10,136 bases of DNA from CAZAGA01 sp041912175 (GTDB lineage: Bacteria > Chloroflexota > Anaerolineae > Anaerolineales > UBA4823). The notes under the pieces were generated by a model. The model saw only the letters and a program-made list of their open reading frames with translations. It did no database searches and was not told where the DNA came from. Position numbers and translations under genes: made by a program. The DNA is taken from positions 1 to 10,136 of the forward strand of contig JAYRNN010000287.1 of NCBI GenBank assembly GCA_041912175.1, given 5' to 3'. The first letter of the stretch is position 1, and each line of letters starts with the position of its first letter. Positions 1-6,161 of this stretch are shown in pieces.

Positions 1-236
1 ATGTCTGCCCGCTTCGCTTTCCTGAAAAGACCGCCGAAGCCTGTCCCGTCAACCATAAGAACTGGGCCAAGAAAGGCTGCACCGTTATGATGCCTACCAG
101 CATGGGCGCCCGTTTGCGCGATACTCTTGACCGCTCATCCCAGGCTTACAAGGACGCCTACAAGCAGCGCACCGCTGTCGAACGAATCAACAGTCAGGCC
201 AAAGCCCTGGGTATCGAGCGCCCGCATTTCCGCGGC
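1..236 (+). pseudogene. Transposase, C-terminal fragment (DDE type)
   Basis: The frame starting at base 3 is open from the window edge and reads as the C-terminal end of a DDE transposase. It includes the phrases CPVNHKNWAKKGC and YKQRTAVERINSQAKALGIE, a C-terminal signature I recognise from transposases common in Chloroflexota and methanogens. The glutamate in TAVERIN (codon at 180-182) is a candidate for the catalytic E. Homology stops after HFR at about base 233. The usual ending, with an asparagine-rich stretch and a last helix, is missing, and the frame passes into the antisense of the sigma factor gene. The 5' part lies outside the window. The product cannot be complete, so this is a remnant. 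I see no inverted repeat or target duplication at its right edge. I do not assign an IS family. Confidence 0.72.
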
Positions 237-730
237 TCGCTGAGGATCGAGGCGATCTCGGCGAAGGGCAGATCCGCCACAATGCGCAGGCGCAAATACT
301 CCTGTTCGAGCGGACTGAGTCGGGATATGAGACACTCCAGATCGTGTAAGCGGTCTTGGTCTGCCTTGGAAAGCTCCTCTCCGACAGCAATCGTATGTTC
401 CATTTCTTCGTCAAAGTCCGCGGCAGGGTGGCGCTGTGACCTGCGAAAAAAGTCAGTGGCTTTATTACGGGCAATGGTGAATACCCAGGGAGTGAATTTG
501 AGCGGGTCGCGCAGCCTGGAAAGAGTTTCAAGTGCGGTCACAAAAGTCTGTGAAGTCAGGTCTTCGGCATCAGCTACATTGCGCACGCGACTGTAGAGGT
601 AATAGAAAACTTTCGTCGTATTCTCGCGGTAAAGTTCGGCAAAGTTGATCGCTTCCTCCCGGCCTGTTTTTTCGGCCTTGTTTACCATATCGGCAAGTGC
701 ATATCTCGTGAAGGTTTTGTTTTCATCCAT
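194..730 (-). CDS. ECF-like RNA polymerase sigma factor, 3' end truncated
   Basis: This encodes a sigma-70 family protein of the extracytoplasmic-function type, which would redirect RNA polymerase to a small regulon. Region 2 spans about residues 28-98, with YLYSRVRNVADAEDLTSQTF and the conserved PWVFTIARNKATDFFRR. Region 4 begins at about 138 (LSPLEQEYLRLR...FAEIASIL) but breaks after about residue 165. The last 13 residues are the antisense of the transposase fragment, so the recognition helix of region 4.2, which reads the -35 element, is missing. The start at 730 is preferred over the ATG at 757 because AAAGGAA lies five bases upstream of it. Native length would be near 190 residues. Promoter recognition is probably lost, so this is likely a pseudogene that still has an open frame. 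The 94-residue gene upstream is on the same strand, 83 bases away. Confidence 0.8.
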   Translation of the reverse strand: MDENKTFTRYALADMVNKAEKTGREEAINFAELYRENTTKVFYYLYSRVRNVADAEDLTSQTFVTALETLSRLRDPLKFTPWVFTIARNKATDFFRRSQRHPAADFDEEMEHTIAVGEELSKADQDRLHDLECLISRLSPLEQEYLRLRIVADLPFAEIASILSEPRKCGRSIPRALA

Positions 731-735
731 TGATG

Positions 736-790
736 TTCCTTTGCAGCATCGATCCATTTGATTGTATTGTAGCTACACTAAGTAAGTCGC
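736..790 (-). promoter_or_regulatory. Upstream region of the sigma gene with motif GCGACTTACTTA
   Basis: Read on the minus strand, GCGACTTACTTA (779-790) lies about 50 bases before the sigma start, followed by a TACAAT-like hexamer and the ribosome site AAAGGAA (736-742). An 11-of-12 match to the motif occurs at 1138-1149 before the 94-residue gene. This could be a shared promoter or operator. Spacing to a -10 element is not convincing, so it is only a candidate. Confidence 0.3.
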
Positions 791-813
791 TGGAAGAGAG
801 AGGAATGTGACAA

Positions 814-1098
814 TTAATCACTCGAGTTTAAGAAAAGTTTCATAGCCGGCAAGGTCAGTTCTCGGAGCTCGCTCAGCTGGAATTTACCGGAAGCATTATG
901 CCATTGAGGGGCTTCATTACAATGATCACTTTTCAATGCTAAACCATCAAACTTCTGCGTAAATGAGATTAAAAACGAAAGCTCTTGAATCTGATTCTCA
1001 GAGATGCGAAAAATGAGACCATAATCGCCCCTTGACACAAGACAGGTGATAAGGCTGGTTTGCGAATGCTGGTGAATAGACATTGTTCTTTCATCCAT
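814..1098 (-). CDS. Hypothetical protein, 94 residues
   Basis: I do not recognise this protein. It is short, apparently soluble, and has no signal peptide or membrane segment. It contains ISENQIQELSFLISFTQKFDGL in the middle and a leucine-rich end (SELRELTLPAMKLFL). Support for a real gene is the strong ribosome site AAAAAGGAAA five bases before the ATG. Its start (GGAAactcATGGATGAAAG) closely resembles that of the sigma gene downstream (GGAAcatcaATGGATGAAAA). Both genes also share an upstream 12-base motif. Together these suggest the two belong to one regulatory unit, for example a sigma factor with a small partner, but nothing in the protein itself identifies a function. Low-copy coding noise remains possible. 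Confidence 0.45.
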   Translation of the reverse strand: MDERTMSIHQHSQTSLITCLVSRGDYGLIFRISENQIQELSFLISFTQKFDGLALKSDHCNEAPQWHNASGKFQLSELRELTLPAMKLFLNSSD

Positions 1099-1137
1099 GA
1101 GTTTCCTTTTTCCCGGATATAGTGGTTTTGAGGTCTA

Positions 1138-1149
1138 TAAGTAAATCGC
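1138..1149 (-). promoter_or_regulatory. Motif GCGATTTACTTA upstream of the 94-residue gene
   Basis: On the minus strand this 12-mer matches GCGACTTACTTA before the sigma gene at 11 of 12 positions, 40 bases before the ATG. Within it TTACTT could act as a -35 element, with TATATC 17 bases further on as a -10 element. Confidence 0.3.
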
Positions 1150-1178
1150 ACAAACTGAGAAAAAGGGACAGAAATTTA

Positions 1179-1205
1179 GATCAAATATTTGCTGATCAAA
1201 TATTT
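1179..1205. repeat. Tandem GATCAAATATTT repeat, 15-base period
   Basis: GATCAAATATTT occurs at 1179-1190 and exactly again at 1194-1205. Each unit contains the self-complementary octamer AAATATTT, and the outer GATCA and TGATC also form an inverted pair. The repeat lies upstream of the minus-strand 94-residue gene and could be a repressor or activator site. Nothing ties it to a named regulator. Confidence 0.4.
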
Positions 1206-1282
1206 CCTTGACCAATTAACCATCACAGGATCATAATCTTTCCAGAATTTGCGCACCCTTGGGCAGGCGCGTTTTTATTTAA

Positions 1283-1560
1283 CCGGGCGAATGGAGCCGC
1301 TGGCTGAGCGAAACCACGCAGACACAGGCAGACTTTGGTTGGAGGATGGGAAGCAATATACCTTCCGCGTCCAGGGCGTTGACCGGGTAGGCAACGCTGG
1401 CGCATGGCTGGAGACTACAACAGCGACGACCTATGCCGTGACCAAATACTACCCTATGGCCGGGCACCGCGTAGCCCAGCAAAGGGACGGTATAACGGAT
1501 TACTTCCTGACGGATGCATTGGGAAGCGTTCGGCAGCTCACATTTACCGGTGGGCTGTAG
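1283..1560 (+). pseudogene. RHS/fibronectin-like protein remnant, frameshifted
   Basis: This is a fragment of a large cell-surface RHS-type protein. From 1286 one frame reads GEWSRWLSETTQTQADF, typical of an extracellular Ig/fibronectin-like repeat. At about 1334-1339 the homology moves to another frame, which continues WLEDGKQYTFRVQGVDRVGN, the expected next part of the same repeat. It then gives VTKYYPMAGHRVAQQRDG and DYFLTDALGSVRQL, the RHS core signature found just before the toxin or variable tip of such proteins. The frame ends at a TAG at 1558. A stop at 1280-1282 closes the left side. The fragment lacks a start, most of the YD repeats and any C-terminal tip, so it is a broken remnant. 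RHS genes are often fragmented by recombination. Confidence 0.65.
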
Positions 1561-1635
1561 TATCTTCGATCAAGGGTATGCGTTACTTTTTGTAACAGCT
1601 TTAAAAAATGGTTTCTACAATACTAAAAAATGGAC

Positions 1636-1664
1636 TTGACGAACCCACGGTAAACAGATACTAT
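1636..1664 (+). promoter_or_regulatory. Sigma-70-type promoter of tRNA-like RNA copy 1
   Basis: TTGACG at 1636-1641 and TACTAT at 1659-1664 are separated by exactly 17 bases. The second cassette has the same two hexamers and spacer length although most of the spacer sequence differs, so selection on the promoter is likely. Transcription would start near 1671. Confidence 0.65.
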
Positions 1665-1670
1665 ACGAAC

Positions 1671-1819
1671 ATCGATTCGCTACTGCAGCGTGCCCGGCAA
1701 GCGTGGATCAGAGTTCGTCAGGTCGGCTGATTTGCAGAGCCCGCCGCACAAATGGCACGGATTCAGGATTTTGACTCATAACCCGGAGGTCGTGCGTTCG
1801 AATCGCACCCCCGCTACTA
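1671..1819 (+). ncRNA. tRNA-like noncoding RNA, copy 1
   Basis: The region between a strong promoter and a terminator contains no convincing protein gene. Its 3' end is tRNA-like. It has an anticodon-type loop CTCATAA (CAU, as in tRNA-Met or tRNA-Ile2) followed by CCCGG and a five-base variable loop, a perfect T-arm (GTGCG 1792-1796, loop TTCGAAT, CGCAC 1804-1808), an acceptor-like strand CCCCGCT (1809-1815), then A and CTA. The 5' side does not complete a cloverleaf: TTTGA precedes the loop instead of a CCGGG strand, and no AGCGGGG strand is present. Only AGCG at 1687-1690 could pair with the end CGCT. A hairpin GGCT/AGCC resembles a D-arm. Alternatives are a degenerate tRNA-Met gene, a tRNA-derived repeat, or an RNA with a tmRNA-like end domain. 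The start is inferred from the promoter. Confidence 0.5.
1691..1699 (+). promoter_or_regulatory. Palindrome TGCCCGGCA in the early transcribed region
   Basis: TGCC-C-GGCA is an odd-centred palindrome about 20 bases after the predicted RNA start. The second copy has TGCCGGGCA at the same place, which differs only in the central base. It may be an operator or part of an RNA helix. Confidence 0.25.
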
Positions 1820-1823
1820 TTTT

Positions 1824-1851
1824 CCAGACGACCAGCAATGGTCGTTTTTGG
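1824..1851 (+). terminator. Intrinsic terminator of tRNA-like RNA copy 1
   Basis: ACGACCA (1828-1834) pairs with TGGTCGT (1839-1845) across a GCAA tetraloop and is followed by a T run to 1849. Outer CCA/TGG bases extend the helix. It starts nine bases after the acceptor-like end of the RNA. Confidence 0.7.
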
Positions 1852-1887
1852 TTTAAACATGCGTTAATTCCTTGAACTATTTAATTG

Positions 1888-1927
1888 AGAAGAGAACTTT
1901 TTATTGACTACTCAATTGTTCTCTTCT
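1888..1927. repeat. Nested inverted repeat
   Basis: AGAAGAGAAC (1888-1897) is the exact complement of GTTCTCTTCT (1918-1927). Between them ATTGA (1903-1907) pairs with TCAAT (1912-1916), giving a hairpin within a hairpin. A T run lies inside rather than after the stem, so it is a poor terminator. An operator or a remnant of a small mobile element end is possible. Confidence 0.4.
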
Positions 1928-1994
1928 AGAGATAGATCAAGATTATCATTTCAGTGATTTCCATACAATATATCATTTTCGGTAGGTATTTAAC

Positions 1995-2026
1995 CTGAAA
2001 ACCTATCCATTTCGATAGGTTTTCAG
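1995..2026. terminator. Bidirectional hairpin after the lipoprotein gene
   Basis: CTGAAAACCTATC (1995-2007) pairs perfectly with GATAGGTTTTCAG (2014-2026) around a six-base loop. Trimmed to AAAACCTATC/GATAGGTTTT it has a short T run on either strand, as in two-way terminators. It lies about 60 bases beyond the stop of the minus-strand lipoprotein gene. Apart from this and the nested repeat, the 1852-2083 gap shows nothing else. Confidence 0.45.
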
Positions 2027-2083
2027 CAATTACAGAATTCCGTCCAAAGAATTATGGATCCGAAAAGGTATTTCTATAAGTAT

Positions 2084-2692
2084 TTACCCTTCGACCTTAA
2101 TCCGATCAATCTGGACTTGTGAACCGTTGTAATCAGGGACATTACTGAACAATGTTCCATAAAGATGCACGATCTTGCCGCTGTCGCGGAGGGCTTGGAT
2201 CTGAGCTTCTACCTCCGGGTCCAATGAATCAATCCCAAAGTAAATTGATCCACCGAGATCCTGTCTCTCAAAATAATCATCATATTGTGCGCCGGGCGGT
2301 GTACTCTTGATGACGCCCCACCAATCGGTGAAAGGTTCTGAAGTGCCTGGTTGCATATAACCTCCACTGGCAATGGGGGTCGGTTCTGTGGTCTGGTTAA
2401 GCTTGGGATTTGTATGAGCTTTCATACCGCACTCTCCTCGGAAATAAGCCCACTCATCGCACTCGCTTCCATCAGGAAAAACACATACCCCGGATTGGCT
2501 GCCATCGGCTGCCGTGCGGATCTCGAGTTTATTCCCATTTTGCTCGCAATAGACCGAGGCTGGGTTTGGCATATTCACCTGTGGCATATCCATCGCTGTT
2601 GGTTCGGGTGACTGTACCTTTAGCAATGAGCAGGCTGCCGATGCAACAATGATCAATACGCAAGCAGTTAATAAAGCAAAACTTTTTTTCAT
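2084..2692 (-). CDS. DUF333-domain lipoprotein
   Basis: This is a 202-residue exported lipoprotein. The N-terminus has KK, a hydrophobic stretch and a lipobox ending ASAAC, so cleavage and lipidation at Cys21 are expected, leaving the protein anchored to the outer face of the cytoplasmic membrane. Residues about 42-88 form a DUF333 domain (PNPASVYCEQNGNKLEIR, then GVCVFPDGSECDEWAYFRGEC), with four cysteines after the lipid cysteine. A proline/threonine-rich linker follows, then a C-terminal segment from about 122 (DWWGVIKSTPPGAQYDDYF to the end) that looks like a small beta-rich domain seen in other Chloroflexota lipoproteins. AAGAAGGAAA precedes the ATG. The gene is separated from upstream genes by 243 bases and is probably transcribed alone. 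The biochemical function is unknown. DUF333 proteins are sometimes labelled hemolysin-like without proof. Confidence 0.85.
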   Translation of the reverse strand: MKKSFALLTACVLIIVASAACSLLKVQSPEPTAMDMPQVNMPNPASVYCEQNGNKLEIRTAADGSQSGVCVFPDGSECDEWAYFRGECGMKAHTNPKLNQTTEPTPIASGGYMQPGTSEPFTDWWGVIKSTPPGAQYDDYFERQDLGGSIYFGIDSLDPEVEAQIQALRDSGKIVHLYGTLFSNVPDYNGSQVQIDRIKVEG

Positions 2693-2935
2693 TTTTTCCT
2701 TCTTTCTAAAGATTGTTGAGGTGAAAGTTTATTTGTTCACCATTTCTTGTGTAGGACGAGCAAGAATTATGAATGTTCCTTTTTCTTATGAATTTTGAAG
2801 AATCACTCCTGGCGTAGGGTGGGCAACCATCCTGCAGTATGGGTTACCAGGTAGGTTCAATTTATTACAATCCCTCGCCTCCCTTTTGCTGCAAGACTTC
2901 GAGCTGCGGAACCGCTATCCGTCGGTAGGCATAAG

Positions 2936-3505
2936 TTAATAGATCATTGGAATTAATCTTTTTGTCCGTTCTTGATAATTCAAGTAATCTTCTCCTAGTT
3001 GTTTAAGCATAAATCTTTCCTCTACCTTTATTCGGTAGAGATATCCAAGGATTATAGGGATCATCATGACTAGAATTGATATCCAGTTTGATATTGCAGT
3101 TGAAATTCCTATGAAAATAATTATTTGTCCAAGATATCCAGGATGCCGGATGAATTTGTATAAGCCAGTTTCAATGATTTTATGGTTTTCCACTTTTGCC
3201 ACGGAATAAGTAAAGTATTGCTTCAGGGTCAGCAAGGAATGAATTCTGATGATGAACCCGATGACAAACAAGGCCATGCCAATTGCAAAGAAGGTATTCC
3301 AATAATAAATCCTGCCTATTCTGGTTGCACCGATCGAAAATGAAAGAGCATAGCCAAGTGTAATAAGGCCATACAACCACCATAAACTGCTCTTATCGCT
3401 CGAGGATGTAACCTTGCTTTTGCTTCTCTGTCTTAAATTCATGAAAACTTCAAAGAATCCGTACAGGTATGAGACGGCGATAATTATTATTATTTTTAGA
3501 TCCAT
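2936..3505 (-). CDS. Isoprenylcysteine carboxyl methyltransferase-like membrane protein
   Basis: This is a 189-residue integral membrane protein of the ICMT/phospholipid methyltransferase superfamily, which transfers a methyl group from S-adenosylmethionine to a substrate at the membrane. Four to five hydrophobic segments are visible, at about 3-22, 41-60, 68-88 and 126-158. The family signature follows: KVENHKIIETGLYKFIRHPGY (99-124, with RHPGY binding the cofactor), then EERFMLKQLGEDYLNYQERTKRLIP (162-186) with the conserved EE and Y...Y...T.RLIP. The start at 3505 is chosen because AGGAGA lies seven bases upstream. A longer frame to 3619 would overlap the reductase gene. It sits 52 bases downstream of the reductase on the same strand, so co-transcription is likely. 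Bacterial members rarely act on isoprenylcysteine and the true substrate cannot be read from the sequence. Confidence 0.85.
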   Translation of the reverse strand: MDLKIIIIIAVSYLYGFFEVFMNLRQRSKSKVTSSSDKSSLWWLYGLITLGYALSFSIGATRIGRIYYWNTFFAIGMALFVIGFIIRIHSLLTLKQYFTYSVAKVENHKIIETGLYKFIRHPGYLGQIIIFIGISTAISNWISILVMMIPIILGYLYRIKVEERFMLKQLGEDYLNYQERTKRLIPMIY

Positions 3506-3557
3506 AGTTCTCTCTCCTGTTTCTTTTATGCCTAACTTCACTATTGCGGGTGGGCTG

Positions 3558-4523
3558 TCACCTGCCTTTATGTTCCACCGTAATGACCACATTTCCCTTT
3601 TTGTGCCCTTGCTCGACATAGCGGTGCGCCTCGACGATTTGCTCCAGCGGATAACATATATCGATGACCGGTTTATGCTTGCCCGCCTCGATCAACTCTT
3701 TGAGAAAGTGAAGATCATTGATCTTCTCACTTGCTGGCCTCAAACCCGTAGCCGCAAACTTTACCTTTTTGCTGCCACGCTTTGCAGGCCATAACGCTTG
3801 AAGCATAATTACCGGCGTAGGAACCGTGGCAAGATAGATTCCTTCATCCGTTAACGAACCTTTGCACTTAGAAAATGAACACTTGCCTACCGTGTCAAAA
3901 ATGATGTCATAGGTCAATCTGTTTTGAGTAAAATCCTCCCGGGTGTAATCAATCACCTGATCGGCTCCAAGGGAGCGCACCATTTCCAGGTTCGCGGTAC
4001 TGCATACTCCGGTCACCTCCGCCCTATAGTACCTGGCCAGCTGTACCGCCGCAGCACCAACCGATCCAGAAGCGCCATAGATCAGCACGGTTTGTTCACT
4101 CCGGATATTGGCTTTATCTCGAAGAAAAGGCAGTGCGGTTAATGCCCCATTCGGAACGCTAGCCGCCTCCTCATAGCTCATATTGACCGGTTTTTTGGCT
4201 AGCGCCCCGCCTTCAGGCATGCATTTGTATTCAGCATACGCACCGAACGAGTCTATACCAAATACCTGGTCGCCTGACTTAAATCGGGTCACGTCTCTGC
4301 CTGTCGCTTCAACCTCCCCGGCCAGCTCTTGCCCCAGGATCGGATGTCTGGGTTTCAGAAAACCGTTAAACCCGGGTGAAGCTCTCATGTCTGGGTCTTC
4401 TTTTACGACCGTGGTCGCAACTATTTTTATCAGCACCTCATTGTCTTTAGGGGTGGGCTTTTCCACTTCTCGAAGTTGGAGAACCTCGGGCGGGCCAAAT
4501 TTTGTGTATACGATCGCTTTCAT
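3558..4523 (-). CDS. Medium-chain reductase, quinone oxidoreductase-like, NAD(P)H-dependent
   Basis: This is a 321-residue cytosolic oxidoreductase of the zinc-independent medium-chain dehydrogenase/reductase family. The N-terminal GroES-like domain is typical (MKAIVYTKFGPPEVLQLREV; then GQELAGEVEATGRDVTRFKSGD at about 64-85, and GAYAEY at 94-99). The Rossmann domain carries YGASGSVGAAAVQLA (149-163), the nucleotide-binding loop. SLGADQVIDY at about 184-193 and the end GHKKGNVVITV (307-317) are also family hallmarks. The cysteines and histidines that bind catalytic and structural zinc in alcohol dehydrogenases are absent, favouring quinone or enone reduction. The ribosome site is AAAAGGAAAA before the ATG. 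It lies 31 bases after the DUF4395 gene and 52 before the methyltransferase, implying an operon. The substrate is unknown. Confidence 0.9.
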   Translation of the reverse strand: MKAIVYTKFGPPEVLQLREVEKPTPKDNEVLIKIVATTVVKEDPDMRASPGFNGFLKPRHPILGQELAGEVEATGRDVTRFKSGDQVFGIDSFGAYAEYKCMPEGGALAKKPVNMSYEEAASVPNGALTALPFLRDKANIRSEQTVLIYGASGSVGAAAVQLARYYRAEVTGVCSTANLEMVRSLGADQVIDYTREDFTQNRLTYDIIFDTVGKCSFSKCKGSLTDEGIYLATVPTPVIMLQALWPAKRGSKKVKFAATGLRPASEKINDLHFLKELIEAGKHKPVIDICYPLEQIVEAHRYVEQGHKKGNVVITVEHKGR

Positions 4524-4554
4524 TGATATTTTCCTTTTTATTTGAAAACAATCC

Positions 4555-5217
4555 TTATAGTGAAAGAACAGATTTCACGATGATCCATAAGTCAGTCGGT
4601 TTTGCACTAAACCTATCGTTAAACAAGATTGCTGTCGTTATAACAAACGCGATAAATCCAATAACAACACCGATTTGCAATAACGACGTTTTCTGAATCT
4701 CTTGTTTTGCCTTAACATCACAAATATCACCAGGACAGTATTGAGTTTTTTCTTTATGGAACATTGGATAAAATTTGCATCCCAAACAAATGCCGAACAC
4801 AGCTTCAAAGAATAAGAATATCAGGCAGATTAGACAGATGATCCCGGTAATGAAGCTAATTGAATTCATTACAACCAACAGCAGGAATATGATCGTGGAA
4901 AGCACCAGACCGATCGTCCAGGCAAACTTTTTTTGAGCCGCGCCTACATATTCGGGGGTTTGACCGCCTACGATCAACCTCCCGATTATTAATGAAGGAG
5001 AATACTTGGGGCTGATCATTACCCGTATGATGAAATCTGTCATGAAGATCGTGTTGACAAACTTGATCAGAAAATAGTTCTCATTAAATATGACCAGCAA
5101 ATAGGCCAGGAACATAAAAAAAAACAGGATCCCTGCCGAAGCTCTTATTTCCCGCTCGTTTAAAACCGGGATGTTATATCCTTCCACGGTTTCTCCGAAT
5201 TGCTTTGCTTTATTCAT
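4555..5217 (-). CDS. DUF4395 family membrane protein
   Basis: This is a 220-residue multi-pass membrane protein. The DUF4395 core runs from about 17 to 151: PVLNEREIRASAG, then a hydrophobic helix, DFIIRVMISPKYSP (61-74), AAQKKFAWTIG, two more helices and the closing FGICLGCKFYP (141-151). The C-terminal extension, with CPGDIC (161-166) and one further helix (about 180-199), goes beyond the usual length of the family. The CLGC and CPGDIC pairs put four cysteines close together near the membrane face, which could form a metal or redox site. That is an inference. The start at 5217 is chosen because alignment to the family begins soon after it. Its upstream ribosome site (AGAGAG) is only moderate, and an ATG at 5256 adds 13 residues. 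It is followed 31 bases later by the reductase gene. Function unknown. Confidence 0.8.
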   Translation of the reverse strand: MNKAKQFGETVEGYNIPVLNEREIRASAGILFFFMFLAYLLVIFNENYFLIKFVNTIFMTDFIIRVMISPKYSPSLIIGRLIVGGQTPEYVGAAQKKFAWTIGLVLSTIIFLLLVVMNSISFITGIICLICLIFLFFEAVFGICLGCKFYPMFHKEKTQYCPGDICDVKAKQEIQKTSLLQIGVVIGFIAFVITTAILFNDRFSAKPTDLWIIVKSVLSL

Positions 5218-5286
5218 TTTCTCTCTTCTCGTTGTGATCGATTTTGGCGTAAGCAAGCCGCCTACGTCTGTTTCTGATTTGACAGA

Positions 5287-5315
5287 GAGAGGGAGGGTCT
5301 TCAGCCCTCCCTCTC
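5287..5315. terminator. GC-rich hairpin between the DUF4386-like and DUF4395 genes
   Basis: GAGAGGGAGGG (5287-5297) pairs perfectly with CCCTCCCTCTC (5305-5315) around a seven-base loop. On the minus strand it follows the upstream gene by 13 bases but lacks a T run, so it may only partly terminate or may stabilise the upstream message, lowering expression of the three genes downstream. Confidence 0.5.
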
Positions 5316-5328
5316 CCCTGATACAAAT

Positions 5329-6012
5329 CTATGCCACGCTCAAAAGCTCGTTCGTCGCTTTCTTGCCCGAATTGCTGCGCAGCATGACAATCCCCAGCCA
5401 GATGAACCACACGATCTGACCCAGCGCAAAAATGTAAACAAACAGCTCGCCGAGAGCCGGGATTATCGAGATGATGCCCGCTACACCGACCACTACGCCA
5501 AGATCGTTCAGTACCTTGGAAAGTGCTCCTGTCCGCAAGGCTGCCCAACTTATCAGGAAAATCCATATGCCACCTATGGCTTCATTAGCGCCGCCCAATC
5601 CTCCGAACACAGAGTGAATCGTCAACCAGACCGTCCCAGCTTGAGTCGGGTCTTTACCATAGAGATCGACGACAGTTTGCATACCGACGTTGTGAATCAT
5701 GCCGGCAATAAAGATCACACAGCCCCAGAATATCCCGAAGACGGTCGCTGTCTGCACTATTGCTGGTGAGTTGGCCTTCAGCCGCTCGTAGAGCGCCAGT
5801 GACAGGACAACCATAGAGATGCCCCATACCACATAGGTAAGTAGGTGCAGTATGTACAGGAAGGCCAGGTTGTCCGCCATTAAAGCCACCTGCTGGACAG
5901 GGTCAGCAACACTAGAAACGTCCACTACGCCGAGAAAACCAATCATACCCATAATGTATCCTGCTGCCAGGTACAGCGCAGCAAAGCCGCCAAATTTATA
6001 TAAAGTTTTCAT
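5329..6012 (-). CDS. Multi-pass membrane protein, DUF4386-like
   Basis: This is a 227-residue, strongly hydrophobic protein with about six membrane segments (near 8-29, 48-73, 88-110, 140-158, 168-186 and 188-212). Its layout and the phrases HNVGMQTVVDLYG and HSVFGGLGGANEAIGG match a group of Chloroflexota membrane proteins related to DUF4386, whose role is unknown. The start at 6012 has an excellent ribosome site (AAAGGAGAC) six bases upstream, while the ATG at 6105 has none close by, so the shorter form is preferred. It sits between the 90-residue small-protein gene and the DUF4395 gene on the same strand. A GC-rich hairpin after its stop separates it from the next gene. A transport or sensing function is possible, but no pore or binding motif is visible. 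Confidence 0.7.
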   Translation of the reverse strand: MKTLYKFGGFAALYLAAGYIMGMIGFLGVVDVSSVADPVQQVALMADNLAFLYILHLLTYVVWGISMVVLSLALYERLKANSPAIVQTATVFGIFWGCVIFIAGMIHNVGMQTVVDLYGKDPTQAGTVWLTIHSVFGGLGGANEAIGGIWIFLISWAALRTGALSKVLNDLGVVVGVAGIISIIPALGELFVYIFALGQIVWFIWLGIVMLRSNSGKKATNELLSVA

Positions 6013-6161
6013 TTTTGTCTCCTTTTTTTGAACGATATGGATGAGTTTCATTGAATTGGAATCGCATAATATTGTGGTCGCTACCCAATTCCCAAGGGTT
6101 GACATGGGCTGGAAATGTACTCAAAGGCAAACCTCCTTTCAAAGGTGCTTATATCCGTTAC

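Noticed and set aside
87..596. Plus-strand frame of 169 residues
   Set aside because: Only its first part is the transposase fragment. From about 237 it is the antisense of the sigma gene.
1671..1819. Standard tRNA-Met or tmRNA gene
   Set aside because: The 3' half fits tRNA-Met, but the anticodon stem and acceptor stem lack complementary 5' strands. No tmRNA 5' end or tag frame is seen.
1690..1875. Plus-strand frame of 61 residues over RNA copy 1
   Set aside because: It crosses the tRNA-like end and the terminator stem, has no ribosome site, and the corresponding frame in copy 2 is not conserved as protein.
2693..2935. Intergenic GTAGGGTGGGC-type sequence near 2815 as a repeat
   Set aside because: It resembles a phrase seen in many bacterial intergenic repeats, but no complementary arm is present and no second copy occurs here.
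6000..6139. Leader peptide after the strong AAAGGAGG at 6131-6139 (minus strand)
   Set aside because: The nearest possible start is a TTG only two bases away. No ATG or GTG follows at a usable distance.
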